From the IMG/VR virus record IMGVR_UViG_3300020187_000009, positions 84,785 through 148,784 of that record: 64,000 bases of DNA. One strand, 5' to 3'. The position numbers and the translations under genes are program-made. Shown piece by piece: positions 24,688-31,535 of the stretch; the stretch's first letter is position 1; each line of letters starts with the position of its first letter. This DNA comes from a virus. The notes below the pieces were generated by a model that saw only the letters and a list, made by a program, of their open reading frames with translations, did no database searches and was not told where the DNA came from.

Positions 24688-25803
24688 TTATTTGTCTACT
24701 ATAATGGTAGGGGTTTCATTTAGGGCTTCTACTGTTTCTGCTTCTGATTGTAGGTTACCGAATAATCTGTCGAATGCATCTTCCTCAGTCTTTAGCTTTT
24801 CTACCTCTTCTTTAACCATCTCCTCGTTGAGTAGGTCTCTTTTGTATCTTGCCTCATCGTATTGAACTCCATTATCGAAGTTAAAGAATAATTTCTTACC
24901 TACATCTCCTACTCGGTTCTTGCTGAATTCCATGTATCTTTGGCCTGAGTTTTCTGTACCTTTCCAGTCCATCTTCATCATTGCTGTGGTCATGTGCTTT
25001 AGCTTATTACTTCCAACGAATGTACCACCTTTAGATAACTGTAGAATAGTTAGGAACGTAGTGTACTTTTTTAGTTTGTTGTTACCTTTATTCTGTAGGG
25101 TCATTTGAGTTAACCACCACTTTTCAGTTTTACCTCTTGACATACCAGACTGCTCTTTTACGGTATCGTTTACTTCAGTATAGGAGTCAGTTAGTACTAG
25201 GTCCCAACCTTGATTAAGAGTGGCTTCCAAAACTTCTTTAGAGTTATCGTCAGTGTAGTCGCTAAGGAATAAGATAGGTAACTGTCCCCAATGTGGGAAA
25301 CGTTTTAGGTAGCGCGCCATATCCAATTGGTTCATTTCAGCAGAGATAAACAAGACTTTACGTTTTGGATTACTCTTTTGTACGTTGTATATAGCTTCAA
25401 GTAGTACAGTTGTTTTACCGACTCCTGGAGCTCCAGTGATCATGTTGTTAGTTCCTGGTAGGAAACCGCCTTCGTTTGAAAGAAAATTGTCGATTGAGGT
25501 TCCAGTAGACATTGGAATGAATAACTCGTCAGAGAAAGCAAGATCGTCCAGTTTGGTAAGGTTAATCTTAAGGTCTCCTGCCTCTTTTCTCTTTTGTGAG
25601 TTCTCTTGAGCATAGTAACCCTCGTAGTCTTTGCGACCTGACCAGGTTCCACGATCTGAGATTGATAAGAGTTTTCCGTCGTTGAGGTATCTCTCTACTG
25701 CTCCATAGCGATCGTGATTTGTTAGGATTTCGATTACCTCGTTTGTTTCAACACTGTTAAGGTGGATTAAGTCTGGGCGTACTCTTTGAATTTTGTATAT
25801 CAT
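24688..25803 (-). CDS. RecA/RadA-like P-loop ATPase
   Basis: 371 residues. Walker A GAPGVGKTT lies near residue 126, preceded by GGFLPGTNNMITG as in KaiC/RadA/DnaB cores. VLFISAEMNQLDMARYL is the RadA-like sensor strand, WDLVLTDSY the Walker B strand, and FSKNRVGDVGKKLFFNFD resembles the RadA KNRFG motif. There is no zinc finger or Lon-like domain. Probably a recombination or branch-migration/helicase-type ATPase in phage replication. Last gene of the minus-strand early block; own promoter module upstream. Confidence 0.8.
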   Translation of the reverse strand: MIYKIQRVRPDLIHLNSVETNEVIEILTNHDRYGAVERYLNDGKLLSISDRGTWSGRKDYEGYYAQENSQKRKEAGDLKINLTKLDDLAFSDELFIPMSTGTSIDNFLSNEGGFLPGTNNMITGAPGVGKTTVLLEAIYNVQKSNPKRKVLFISAEMNQLDMARYLKRFPHWGQLPILFLSDYTDDNSKEVLEATLNQGWDLVLTDSYTEVNDTVKEQSGMSRGKTEKWWLTQMTLQNKGNNKLKKYTTFLTILQLSKGGTFVGSNKLKHMTTAMMKMDWKGTENSGQRYMEFSKNRVGDVGKKLFFNFDNGVQYDEARYKRDLLNEEMVKEEVEKLKTEEDAFDRLFGNLQSEAETVEALNETPTIIVDK

Positions 25804-25817
25804 ATGTGGTGTATTAA

Positions 25818-25896
25818 TTAATTATAGTATAAATATAAACATTTTAATTCTATCCTGAAAACTTTTAGTGAAGTATTTTCAAGAAGTTATTAACAA
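25818..25896 (-). promoter_or_regulatory. Early-type phage promoter module
   Basis: Read on the minus strand: AATTGTTAATAACTTCTTGA, then TTCACTAAAAGTTTTC, then AATGTTTATATTTATACTAT and AATTA. It begins at the stop of the upstream gene and drives the RadA-like ATPase. Confidence 0.75.
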
Positions 25897-26082
25897 TTAA
25901 AAGGCTTTAGTTCCTTTACACTTAAACTTCTCCTCATATACCTTTACGATATCTTTGAATTTTTGATCTACCTCTTGTGGACGGTAAACTTTTGCTTTTA
26001 ATAGATCTCTAGACTTAGCGTCTTTGATCATGATTGTGTCATTTGATTGTTCGATGAGGTACTGTGCTACGATTATTTTCAT
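25897..26082 (-). CDS. Small unknown early protein
   Basis: 61 residues, basic, starting MKIIVAQYLIEQSND; no domain recognised. It sits between two copies of the promoter module, so is transcribed from its own promoter. Confidence 0.65.
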   Translation of the reverse strand: MKIIVAQYLIEQSNDTIMIKDAKSRDLLKAKVYRPQEVDQKFKDIVKVYEEKFKCKGTKAF

Positions 26083-26095
26083 TTTGTTTTTCTTT

Positions 26096-26175
26096 TAATT
26101 ATAGTATAAATATAAACAATTTATTTGATATAGGAAACTGTTTGGTGAATTCTTTTTGAAAAGTTATTAACAATT
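26096..26175 (-). promoter_or_regulatory. Early-type phage promoter module
   Basis: Minus-strand order: AATTGTTAATAACTTTTCAA, GAATTCACCAAACAGTTTCC, then the core ATTGTTTATATTTATACTAT followed by AATTAA. Confidence 0.75.
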
Positions 26176-26177
26176 GA

Positions 26178-26465
26178 TTACATTGGGATAATCATAGAGA
26201 TAGGAGCCTGCATGTTACGACCTTTAGAATCTGTTATAACCAGCTTAGTTCTATTGATTTTCTTAATAGTGAACACTGTACTCTTATGTGAAGGGTGATC
26301 AACCATTACTGGCATACCAACTGAAAGAGATTGTTTAATCGATCGGGATTTAATTGATCTAAGATTCTTTGATTCTTGGATTACAAGTTCGTTTAGGTCT
26401 CTTAATTCTTGAGAAGTTAAATCGGTTGTTTTGATGAGGTTCGCAATTTTTGTGTAGTTCGACAT
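26178..26465 (-). CDS. Small early protein, SH3/KOW-like C-terminus
   Basis: 95 residues. The N-terminal half is helical (LTSQELRDLNELVIQES). The C-terminal half, LSVGMPVMVDHPSHKSTVFTIKKINRTKLVI, looks like a small beta-barrel of KOW/SH3 type as in nucleic-acid-binding proteins. Exact function unknown. Confidence 0.7.
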   Translation of the reverse strand: MSNYTKIANLIKTTDLTSQELRDLNELVIQESKNLRSIKSRSIKQSLSVGMPVMVDHPSHKSTVFTIKKINRTKLVITDSKGRNMQAPISMIIPM

Positions 26466-26485
26466 AGTGTATGTTATTTAGTTAT

Positions 26486-26566
26486 TTAATTATAGTATAA
26501 ATATAATCATTTAAAATGAATCGGGAAAACTTTCGGTGATTTATTTTCAAAAAGTTATTAACAATT
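26486..26566 (-). promoter_or_regulatory. Early-type phage promoter module
   Basis: Minus-strand order: AATTGTTAATAACTTTTTGA, AAATCACCGAAAGTTTTCCC, core AATGATTATATTTATACTAT then AATTAA. It drives the 95-residue gene. Confidence 0.75.
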
Positions 26567-26750
26567 AATAACGGTAGGAATGAGCAATTTCTTCTATGTA
26601 CATTAGATCATCGTCTAATTGTTTAGTGCTAGCAACCATTTCCTCGGCGGCTTTATAAGAATAGGCTCCAGTTGCAACTGCTTTCGCAACTTTCCATGCA
26701 TCTTCTCCTGTTAGGTTTTTAGGTTTTTCGAATAATTCTAATTGTGTCAT
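26565..26750 (-). CDS. Small unknown early protein
   Basis: 61 residues (MTQLELFEKPKNLTGEDAWK...), acidic, helical, unrecognised. Flanked on both sides by promoter modules. Confidence 0.65.
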   Translation of the reverse strand: MTQLELFEKPKNLTGEDAWKVAKAVATGAYSYKAAEEMVASTKQLDDDLMYIEEIAHSYRY

Positions 26751-26763
26751 GGTGTTTGTTATT

Positions 26764-26848
26764 TAATTAATTATAGTATAAATATAATCATTTTTATTGA
26801 CATAAAAAAACTTTTGTGCACTTATTTTCAAAAAAGTTATTAACAATA
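26764..26848 (-). promoter_or_regulatory. Early-type phage promoter module
   Basis: Minus-strand order: ATTGTTAATAACTTTTTTGA, GTGCACAAAAGTTTTTTTAT, GTCA, then the core AATGATTATATTTATACTAT and AATTAA. Box A joins the terminator of the upstream tRNA unit. Confidence 0.75.
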
Positions 26849-26872
26849 AAAGAGCTACCCGAAGGTAGCTCT
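26843..26872 (-). terminator. Rho-independent terminator of the tRNA transcript
   Basis: A 10-bp perfect stem AAGAGCTACC / GGTAGCTCTT with a TTCG tetraloop on the minus strand, followed by TTTATT. It ends transcription about 125 bases after the tRNA. Confidence 0.85.
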
Positions 26873-26997
26873 TAAGAGGGACTTAGAACATGAGACTTAA
26901 GCTTTGTCTAGAATTAAGTGCTGCTCTATTCATACTCCCTAATGATCCTGTGTGTCTGTTATAGTTTATGATAGTTATATTAGTTAATCAATTTCAG

Positions 26998-27069
26998 TGA
27001 CCCCACCAAGATTCGAACTTGGAATATAGGTTTAGAAAACCCAGGTTATATCCCTTTAACTATGGGGCC
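26998..27069 (-). tRNA. tRNA-Arg (anticodon TCT)
   Basis: The minus-strand sequence folds as a 72-base cloverleaf: acceptor GGCCCCA/TGGGGTC with discriminator A, D stem GTTA/TAAC, anticodon arm TGGGT-TTTCTAA-ACCTA and T arm CCAAG-TTCGAAT-CTTGG. The anticodon TCT reads AGA, which is the main arginine codon of the genes around it. The CCA end is not encoded. Flanked by two terminators. Confidence 0.93.
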
Positions 27070-27111
27070 ATCAATCTAGTTATGCTACTGGTCCGTCCCT
27101 TAAAATGTTCA

Positions 27112-27141
27112 TTAAAAAGGGCCCCAATAAAGGGACCCTTT
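27112..27141 (-). terminator. Rho-independent terminator after the DUF932-like gene
   Basis: On the minus strand AAAGGGTCCC and GGGGCCCTTT pair (one mismatch) around TTTATT, and a T run follows. It lies 19 bases after the stop at 27160. Confidence 0.75.
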
Positions 27142-27159
27142 AGAATTCATAATCAATTG

Positions 27160-28290
27160 TTAGTTAAGTAGAGCTCCTACTTGCGCACTAGCATCTAACT
27201 TCGCAGCGAATGGACTTGGCATTTCGTTTGATAAATTCCAATTGGAACCTAAGATGTTTCCAGCTCTAACCATTAAGTTAGTGTTGTCAGCATCAGTCAT
27301 ATCGAATGCTAGTTCTTCTGCAGCATGTGTACCAACGTGTGTGATACCATTAACAAGAGACCATATTGATTGATTGGAACGTGCTCGTTTCTTTTGATCG
27401 GCTGATAGGTTATTAACATCTGTTCCTAGTTGAGAGTATGCTAATTGGTTTTCAGTTAGTGGAATATATGAATCAGCTCTTTCTCCAACGTGCTTTTTGA
27501 TAATGTTATGACCTCTCTCTAATTCCCATAGAGATGCTGGAGTATCAATAGCTCGTTTAACAGTGTTGGTAAAGTCGGTTGGGACAAAACCATTCTTACG
27601 TAATTCAGACATATGTTGGTAGAAGTTCTCCATAGATTCAGGGGTTAAGTTCTGTAACTTGTAGTTATCTTCAGCAAAGTTGGTGGTTAAACCATTAGAA
27701 CACCATAGTCGATTAACGTAAGGTGAAACCTCGATACCAGTTAGTGGACCGTTTTTCATAGTTAAACCAGCAGTAAATACCTCATCATTAAGTCCAACTT
27801 CGAATTGGGCTTTAGGATTAAAAGCATTTATTGTTACACTTCCATCAGGAGATATTCCCCAATTTGAAATTGAGAAACCATGTTGGTCTACTAATTGATC
27901 AGCGATACCAAGGAATCGGTCATGACTAATCATTTCAGTAGCAGTCTTAGAGAACCCAACAACCTTACGTTGTATTGGAGAAACTATCATCGTTAAATCA
28001 TTCATCTGGGCTGCCATCGCATTTTTCATTTGATTAATGAATTTTGCTTTAGTAGTAGAATCGAATAGTCTTTCGAATTTATTAGCAAATGTCTGAGACA
28101 TTCCAATGATTTGCATTAAGCTCTTAAATGCGACTGAAGTCATCTCTAAACGTTTACCATCAAACTCTAGAGTTTTGTCATCGATGATATTTATTTGTCT
28201 AACTGGAACGGTCTTACGTAAAGCTTGAGCGTTCATTGTTTGTTTTCTGCGATCTGTTAAGACCTGTGCTGATAGTGTTTGTATTGACAT
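27160..28290 (-). CDS. DUF932-like phage protein
   Basis: 376 residues, soluble. Middle segments (DGSVTINAFNPKAQFEVGL, SPYVNRLWCSNGLTT, then a helical C-terminal half with LWELERGHNIIKKHVG) match the general layout of DUF932/phage-plasmid-like proteins, which are common in phages and plasmids but have no defined role. Unlike its neighbours it has no clear copy of the promoter module directly upstream; an AT-rich TATAATAATAAATAAATC stretch is there instead. Probably abundant early protein. Confidence 0.65.
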   Translation of the reverse strand: MSIQTLSAQVLTDRRKQTMNAQALRKTVPVRQINIIDDKTLEFDGKRLEMTSVAFKSLMQIIGMSQTFANKFERLFDSTTKAKFINQMKNAMAAQMNDLTMIVSPIQRKVVGFSKTATEMISHDRFLGIADQLVDQHGFSISNWGISPDGSVTINAFNPKAQFEVGLNDEVFTAGLTMKNGPLTGIEVSPYVNRLWCSNGLTTNFAEDNYKLQNLTPESMENFYQHMSELRKNGFVPTDFTNTVKRAIDTPASLWELERGHNIIKKHVGERADSYIPLTENQLAYSQLGTDVNNLSADQKKRARSNQSIWSLVNGITHVGTHAAEELAFDMTDADNTNLMVRAGNILGSNWNLSNEMPSPFAAKLDASAQVGALLN

Positions 28291-28345
28291 AAATTAAGAT
28301 TTATTTATTATTATATGAGATTAATTGAATTTGTTTCAGTATGTA

Positions 28346-28660
28346 TTAGGCTAATTCAGGATTAAGTTCTGAATTAACCTTTAAGAACTCTTCAGAAGTA
28401 CCTAACTCGGTAGGCTTATTCCATTGGATATCGTGATGTGAATATTCGAAGCGCTCATAATCATTGTTATGCTCTGCGCACATTTTAGAAAATACTGCTT
28501 CCGCGTCTCTACAGTACATTAATATATCAGAATCTAGTTCGATACTGAATAGGTGAGACCCTTTGTTTTTCCAATGTTGTGGACAACTTCCAGTTCCGTC
28601 CCAATCGTGAGCTCCGTAATTTTCTTGGTACTGCGTTGTAATGATGATAGTGTTTTTCAT
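28346..28660 (-). CDS. Small conserved phage protein
   Basis: 104 residues. The beginning IIITTQYQENYGAHDWDG with CPQHWKNKG is a pattern I know from phage and plasmid proteins of unknown function. Own promoter module upstream. Confidence 0.7.
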   Translation of the reverse strand: MKNTIIITTQYQENYGAHDWDGTGSCPQHWKNKGSHLFSIELDSDILMYCRDAEAVFSKMCAEHNNDYERFEYSHHDIQWNKPTELGTSEEFLKVNSELNPELA

Positions 28661-28672
28661 GTGGTATGTTTT

Positions 28673-28753
28673 TTAATTATAGTATAAATATAAACAATTT
28701 CTTTGATATAGGAAACTGTTTGGTGAATTATTTTCAAAAAGTTATTAACAATT
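28673..28753 (-). promoter_or_regulatory. Early-type phage promoter module
   Basis: Minus-strand order: AATTGTTAATAACTTTTTGA, AATTCACCAAACAGTTTCC, core ATTGTTTATATTTATACTAT then AATTAA. Confidence 0.75.
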
Positions 28754-28916
28754 ACGAGACAGCCAACTGACGGTTAACGAAATATGTAAGTTTACCTGCA
28801 AAGAAATTGATCCTGTCGATATTAAGATCATCGACAGCATTAGATAACTGTGCTTGATAATATTCAATCTTAGTAGAGTAATCAGGAGTAGAACGGTCGT
28901 AAGTGTAATTTTTCAT
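28752..28916 (-). CDS. Small unknown early protein
   Basis: 54 residues (MKNYTYDRSTPDYSTKIEYY..., ending FVNRQLAVS). The frame sits exactly between two promoter modules, starts 15 bases after one and its stop abuts the next, just like the recognised neighbours. No function recognised. Confidence 0.68.
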   Translation of the reverse strand: MKNYTYDRSTPDYSTKIEYYQAQLSNAVDDLNIDRINFFAGKLTYFVNRQLAVS

Positions 28917-28931
28917 GGTGTTATTTAGTTA

Positions 28932-29013
28932 TTTAATTATAGTATAAATATAATCATTTAAAATGAATCGGAAAAACTTTTAGTGATTTATTTTCAAAAA
29001 GTTATTAACAATT
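28932..29013 (-). promoter_or_regulatory. Early-type phage promoter module
   Basis: Minus-strand order: AATTGTTAATAACTTTTTGA, AAATCACTAAAAGTTTTTCC, core AATGATTATATTTATACTAT then AATTAA. Its upstream edge overlaps the end of the next gene. Confidence 0.75.
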
Positions 29014-29241
29014 TTTACTATCTAATCTAGTTGCAGCTTCGTTAACCAGCATTCCAGCAATAAATGATCCTGATATAATAATAGCCATTATAGGATTCTC
29101 CATAGAGTATAGTAACCCAGTAAAGAACATTTTAATTAGGAACGGTATTGCTATTGCAGCTGTAAATAAGATTGCGATTACAGCTAGCGCGAGTTGGCCA
29201 ACTCGTAATTTAAGGATAGACTTCTTAAGGATAGACTTCAT
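29005..29241 (-). CDS. Small two-pass membrane protein
   Basis: 78 residues: a basic N-terminus (MKSILKKSILKLRVG), membrane segments at residues 16-44 (LALAVIAILFTAAIAIPFLI...) and 50-67 (IMAIIISGSFIAGMLV), then a charged tail. Family unknown; probable inner-membrane early protein. Confidence 0.68.
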   Translation of the reverse strand: MKSILKKSILKLRVGQLALAVIAILFTAAIAIPFLIKMFFTGLLYSMENPIMAIIISGSFIAGMLVNEAATRLDSKNC

Positions 29242-29252
29242 ATTGTATGTTT

Positions 29253-29332
29253 TTTAATTATAGTTAAATATAATCATTTTAATTCAATCGGAAAAACTTT
29301 TAGTGATTTATTTTCAAAAAGTTATTAACAAT
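29253..29332 (-). promoter_or_regulatory. Early-type phage promoter module (variant core)
   Basis: Minus-strand order: ATTGTTAATAACTTTTTGA, AAATCACTAAAAGTTTTTCC, then AATGATTATATTTAACTATA and ATTAA, three bases shorter in the core than other copies. First promoter of the minus-strand block. Confidence 0.65.
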
Positions 29333-29413
29333 CATATTCACCCTCGAAAATAGTGCGTCAATACAAATATAAACAAAATCCATGAAACAAAAAAATAAAA
29401 TGGCAACTATTTT

Positions 29414-29428
29414 TGTGAAACTTTCACA
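29414..29428. promoter_or_regulatory. Perfect palindrome in the divergent control region (candidate operator)
   Basis: TGTGAAACTTTCACA is a 7-bp perfect inverted repeat with a one-base centre, placed between the divergent promoters at 29253-29332 and 29515-29573. This is the form of a dimeric repressor site. Confidence 0.45.
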
Positions 29429-29514
29429 GGAACGGACCTATAATATAAGCCATAGATAGGCAAGTAGAGAGCCTCCCCCTATATCTATAGACCGAAGCGG
29501 AAAAGTTTTTTAAA

Positions 29515-29573
29515 AATAAATCACTAAAAGTTTTTTTATGTCATGGATTTTGTTTATATTAGTACTATAATTA
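29515..29573 (+). promoter_or_regulatory. Early-type phage promoter module
   Basis: AATAAATCACTAAAAGTTTT, TTTATGTCATGG, then the core TTGTTTATATTAGTACTATA and ATTAA. Start codon 14 bases downstream. Confidence 0.72.
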
Positions 29574-29586
29574 AAAAACATACAAT

Positions 29587-29874
29587 ATGAAAAGCGAGAA
29601 ACACTACGAGGCATGGCCACTTGCCGAATCAAAACAATTTATCGAATCCTATTTAAAAGGAGTTACCCGAATAGACCAATCAGTTCTATGTAAGCAGATA
29701 GCGGTAGATCTTGGAAGATCCACAGCAGCTGTTAAGCTCAGGGTATTAGAAGTCAAGAGAATCCTTGATAGGACTAATGAATATCCTATCATAACTCCTA
29801 ATATGGAATTAGCCGTTGATTGGGCAATAAGCGAATTAGGATATTCAAAGAATAGAATTTTAAATTTATGCTAA
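29587..29874 (+). CDS. Putative DNA-binding regulator, SANT/Myb-like
   Basis: 95 residues. WPLAESKQFIESYLKG...LCKQIAVDLGRSTAAVKLRVLEVKRIL has the spacing of a SANT/Myb-type helix-turn-helix (tryptophan, then a recognition helix after GRS). As the first plus-strand gene beside the divergent control region it could control the switch. Confidence 0.6.
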   Translation: MKSEKHYEAWPLAESKQFIESYLKGVTRIDQSVLCKQIAVDLGRSTAAVKLRVLEVKRILDRTNEYPIITPNMELAVDWAISELGYSKNRILNLC

Positions 29875-29933
29875 AATAAGTGCACAAAAGTTTTTTTATG
29901 TCAAATAAAATGATTATATTTATACTATAATTA
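29874..29933 (+). promoter_or_regulatory. Early-type phage promoter module
   Basis: AAATAAGTGCACAAAAGTTT, TTTTATGTCAA, then the core AATGATTATATTTATACTAT and AATTAA. Start codon 14 bases downstream. Confidence 0.75.
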
Positions 29934-29946
29934 AAAAACAAACAAC

Positions 29947-30303
29947 ATGAACATTTCAATTACACTAGCAGAAGAACAGCTAATTAAAGAAGCCCTAACT
30001 GATCTACAGGACGCTCTAGTAGGTCAAGGCGTTAAGCACAATACTATCTCTGATATTCTTAATAAGATTAATAATGCCGGAATAATTAAGTCAGAGCGCA
30101 CACCTAGAGTCTTTGTTAATAAGCAATATATGTTTACATTCGAAGGAGGAGGTTGGAATACTATATGGGCTAAAACCAAAAAGGGAGCTATTAAAGCAGC
30201 TCTAATAGAATATAAAGGGAGTCCTAATTTAAACCCCCGCCTGGACTCATTTCATATAGCAACTGAAAGGGGATTAGAATCAGCAATGTCACTCTTTTAC
30301 TAA
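29947..30303 (+). CDS. Unknown early protein
   Basis: 118 residues. The N-terminal half is helical (LAEEQLIKEALTDLQDALVG). The second half, VFVNKQYMFTFEGGGWNTIWAKTKKGAIKAA, looks like a small alpha/beta domain. No family recognised. Own promoter; the next microprotein overlaps its stop (TAATG). Confidence 0.68.
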   Translation: MNISITLAEEQLIKEALTDLQDALVGQGVKHNTISDILNKINNAGIIKSERTPRVFVNKQYMFTFEGGGWNTIWAKTKKGAIKAALIEYKGSPNLNPRLDSFHIATERGLESAMSLFY

Positions 30304-30386
30304 TGATACTACTAATCAAACTGGCATTTATCGCAGCAGTAGCATTTGTTGTTATAAACAGGATCTTCCACTATTGGGACAAGTAA
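30303..30386 (+). CDS. 27-residue membrane microprotein
   Basis: MILLIKLAFIAAVAFVVINR then IFHYWDK: one membrane helix with a short polar tail. The ATG overlaps the preceding stop in TAATG, and the stop directly abuts the next promoter module. Small but well-placed. Confidence 0.5.
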   Translation: MILLIKLAFIAAVAFVVINRIFHYWDK

Positions 30387-30466
30387 TTGTTAATAACTTT
30401 TTTGAAAATAAGTGCACAAAAGTTTTTTTATGTCAATAAAAATGATTATATTTATACTATAATTAA
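30386..30466 (+). promoter_or_regulatory. Early-type phage promoter module (complete copy)
   Basis: ATTGTTAATAACTTTTTTGA, then AAATAAGTGCACAAAAGTTT, TTTTATGTCAA, then the core AATGATTATATTTATACTAT and AATTAA. The fullest plus-strand copy; start codon 20 bases downstream. Confidence 0.8.
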
Positions 30467-30486
30467 ATAACTAAATAACATACACC

Positions 30487-30933
30487 ATGAAGAACAAAAA
30501 CATTATCAACAGGACAGGAATCCAATCAGTAGACATCATTAATAACCTCCACTATCCTACCGGAGCAGGTAAATTCAGATTTATAACTAAATGTCAAGCG
30601 GGTTATATGACCTGTAACGACGCAAGAGACTTCGATGATCAAAGATTATACGAAAACCCAGCAGGAGTATTAAGTAGCTATAAGAAAGGAGCCCTACATA
30701 CAGTAGAATATAAGCCAGTTGGATCCGATACATACTTCACAGTATTCGCGAAAAGGGGAAATAAGATCCTTATAATGGACGAAGCAATCATGATGGGATT
30801 AGATATAGGAACAGTTAACCAATTATGGTTCAACACAAACCTATATAACCAAGACCAATATAGAGCAGTTAATAGCAAGACTTGGGCTGACAAAGTATTC
30901 GTTATGAACCAACCCCAAATGGAATTAGCATAA
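30487..30933 (+). CDS. Unknown early protein
   Basis: 148 residues, mixed alpha/beta (KFRFITKCQAGYMTCNDARDF...YFTVFAKRGNKILIMDEAIM). No domain recognised. Overlaps the next gene by one base (TAATG). Confidence 0.7.
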   Translation: MKNKNIINRTGIQSVDIINNLHYPTGAGKFRFITKCQAGYMTCNDARDFDDQRLYENPAGVLSSYKKGALHTVEYKPVGSDTYFTVFAKRGNKILIMDEAIMMGLDIGTVNQLWFNTNLYNQDQYRAVNSKTWADKVFVMNQPQMELA

Positions 30934-31535
30934 TGATCCCATTTAAAGATATAGATACTAAACTACTTGACGGGTTGGAACGGGTTAACTACTCAGACCT
31001 TCCCCAGTTAAAGATCTGTCCCCATATATTAGATTATGTTACACAAGATATAGCGTACCACCTAGAGAGTGGCAGACCCCATAACTACATTCGAGAAAGA
31101 ATTAACAAACATATACTATGGGATCTAAGCAACAAGAGGTGGACCCCAAATGGCGTAATAAATCAGAAATTTCTAGGACAGAGCATATGGACCAGGGAGG
31201 CACTACTTCAATATCTACATAATAAGACCCAAAAGGGTAGTAACAACGAGAAGGGTATCCAGCTAGAACATACTAACGAACGCATATGGTACACTAACCA
31301 ACTACAGGCTCTAGACACTAGTAGTCCAAACCTACTAGGCACTATAAAGACACTGCTCCAAACAACACTCTGCGTAGTAGTAACTCCCGAGTTCCATAGA
31401 TTACTACCTAGTGGAACTACTGATCCACTAGATCCCTGGTTAAGATACAGACCCCAAGCTCCCCAGCTACTCTGGATCGATTGGCACAAGGAGCGTCAAT
31501 GGAGCATACGGAACATCAGATCTATAGTTATATAG
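30933..31535 (+). CDS. Putative HNH-like nuclease
   Basis: 200 residues. GIQLEHTNERIWYTNQL, then LCVVVTPEFHRLLPSG and DPWLRYR resemble HNH-type nucleases in which the His of EHT and the His of EFHRL act with a bound metal. The match is loose. The DNA is markedly C-rich (many CCC and CTA codons), like the non-coding stretch that follows and unlike most genes here, which suggests a recent arrival with its flank. Confidence 0.5.
   Translation: MIPFKDIDTKLLDGLERVNYSDLPQLKICPHILDYVTQDIAYHLESGRPHNYIRERINKHILWDLSNKRWTPNGVINQKFLGQSIWTREALLQYLHNKTQKGSNNEKGIQLEHTNERIWYTNQLQALDTSSPNLLGTIKTLLQTTLCVVVTPEFHRLLPSGTTDPLDPWLRYRPQAPQLLWIDWHKERQWSIRNIRSIVI

Noticed and set aside
26883-26933. 16-codon frame downstream of the tRNA (minus strand)
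   Set aside because: Too short and without coding support; the 125 bases between tRNA and terminator look like an untranslated trailer.
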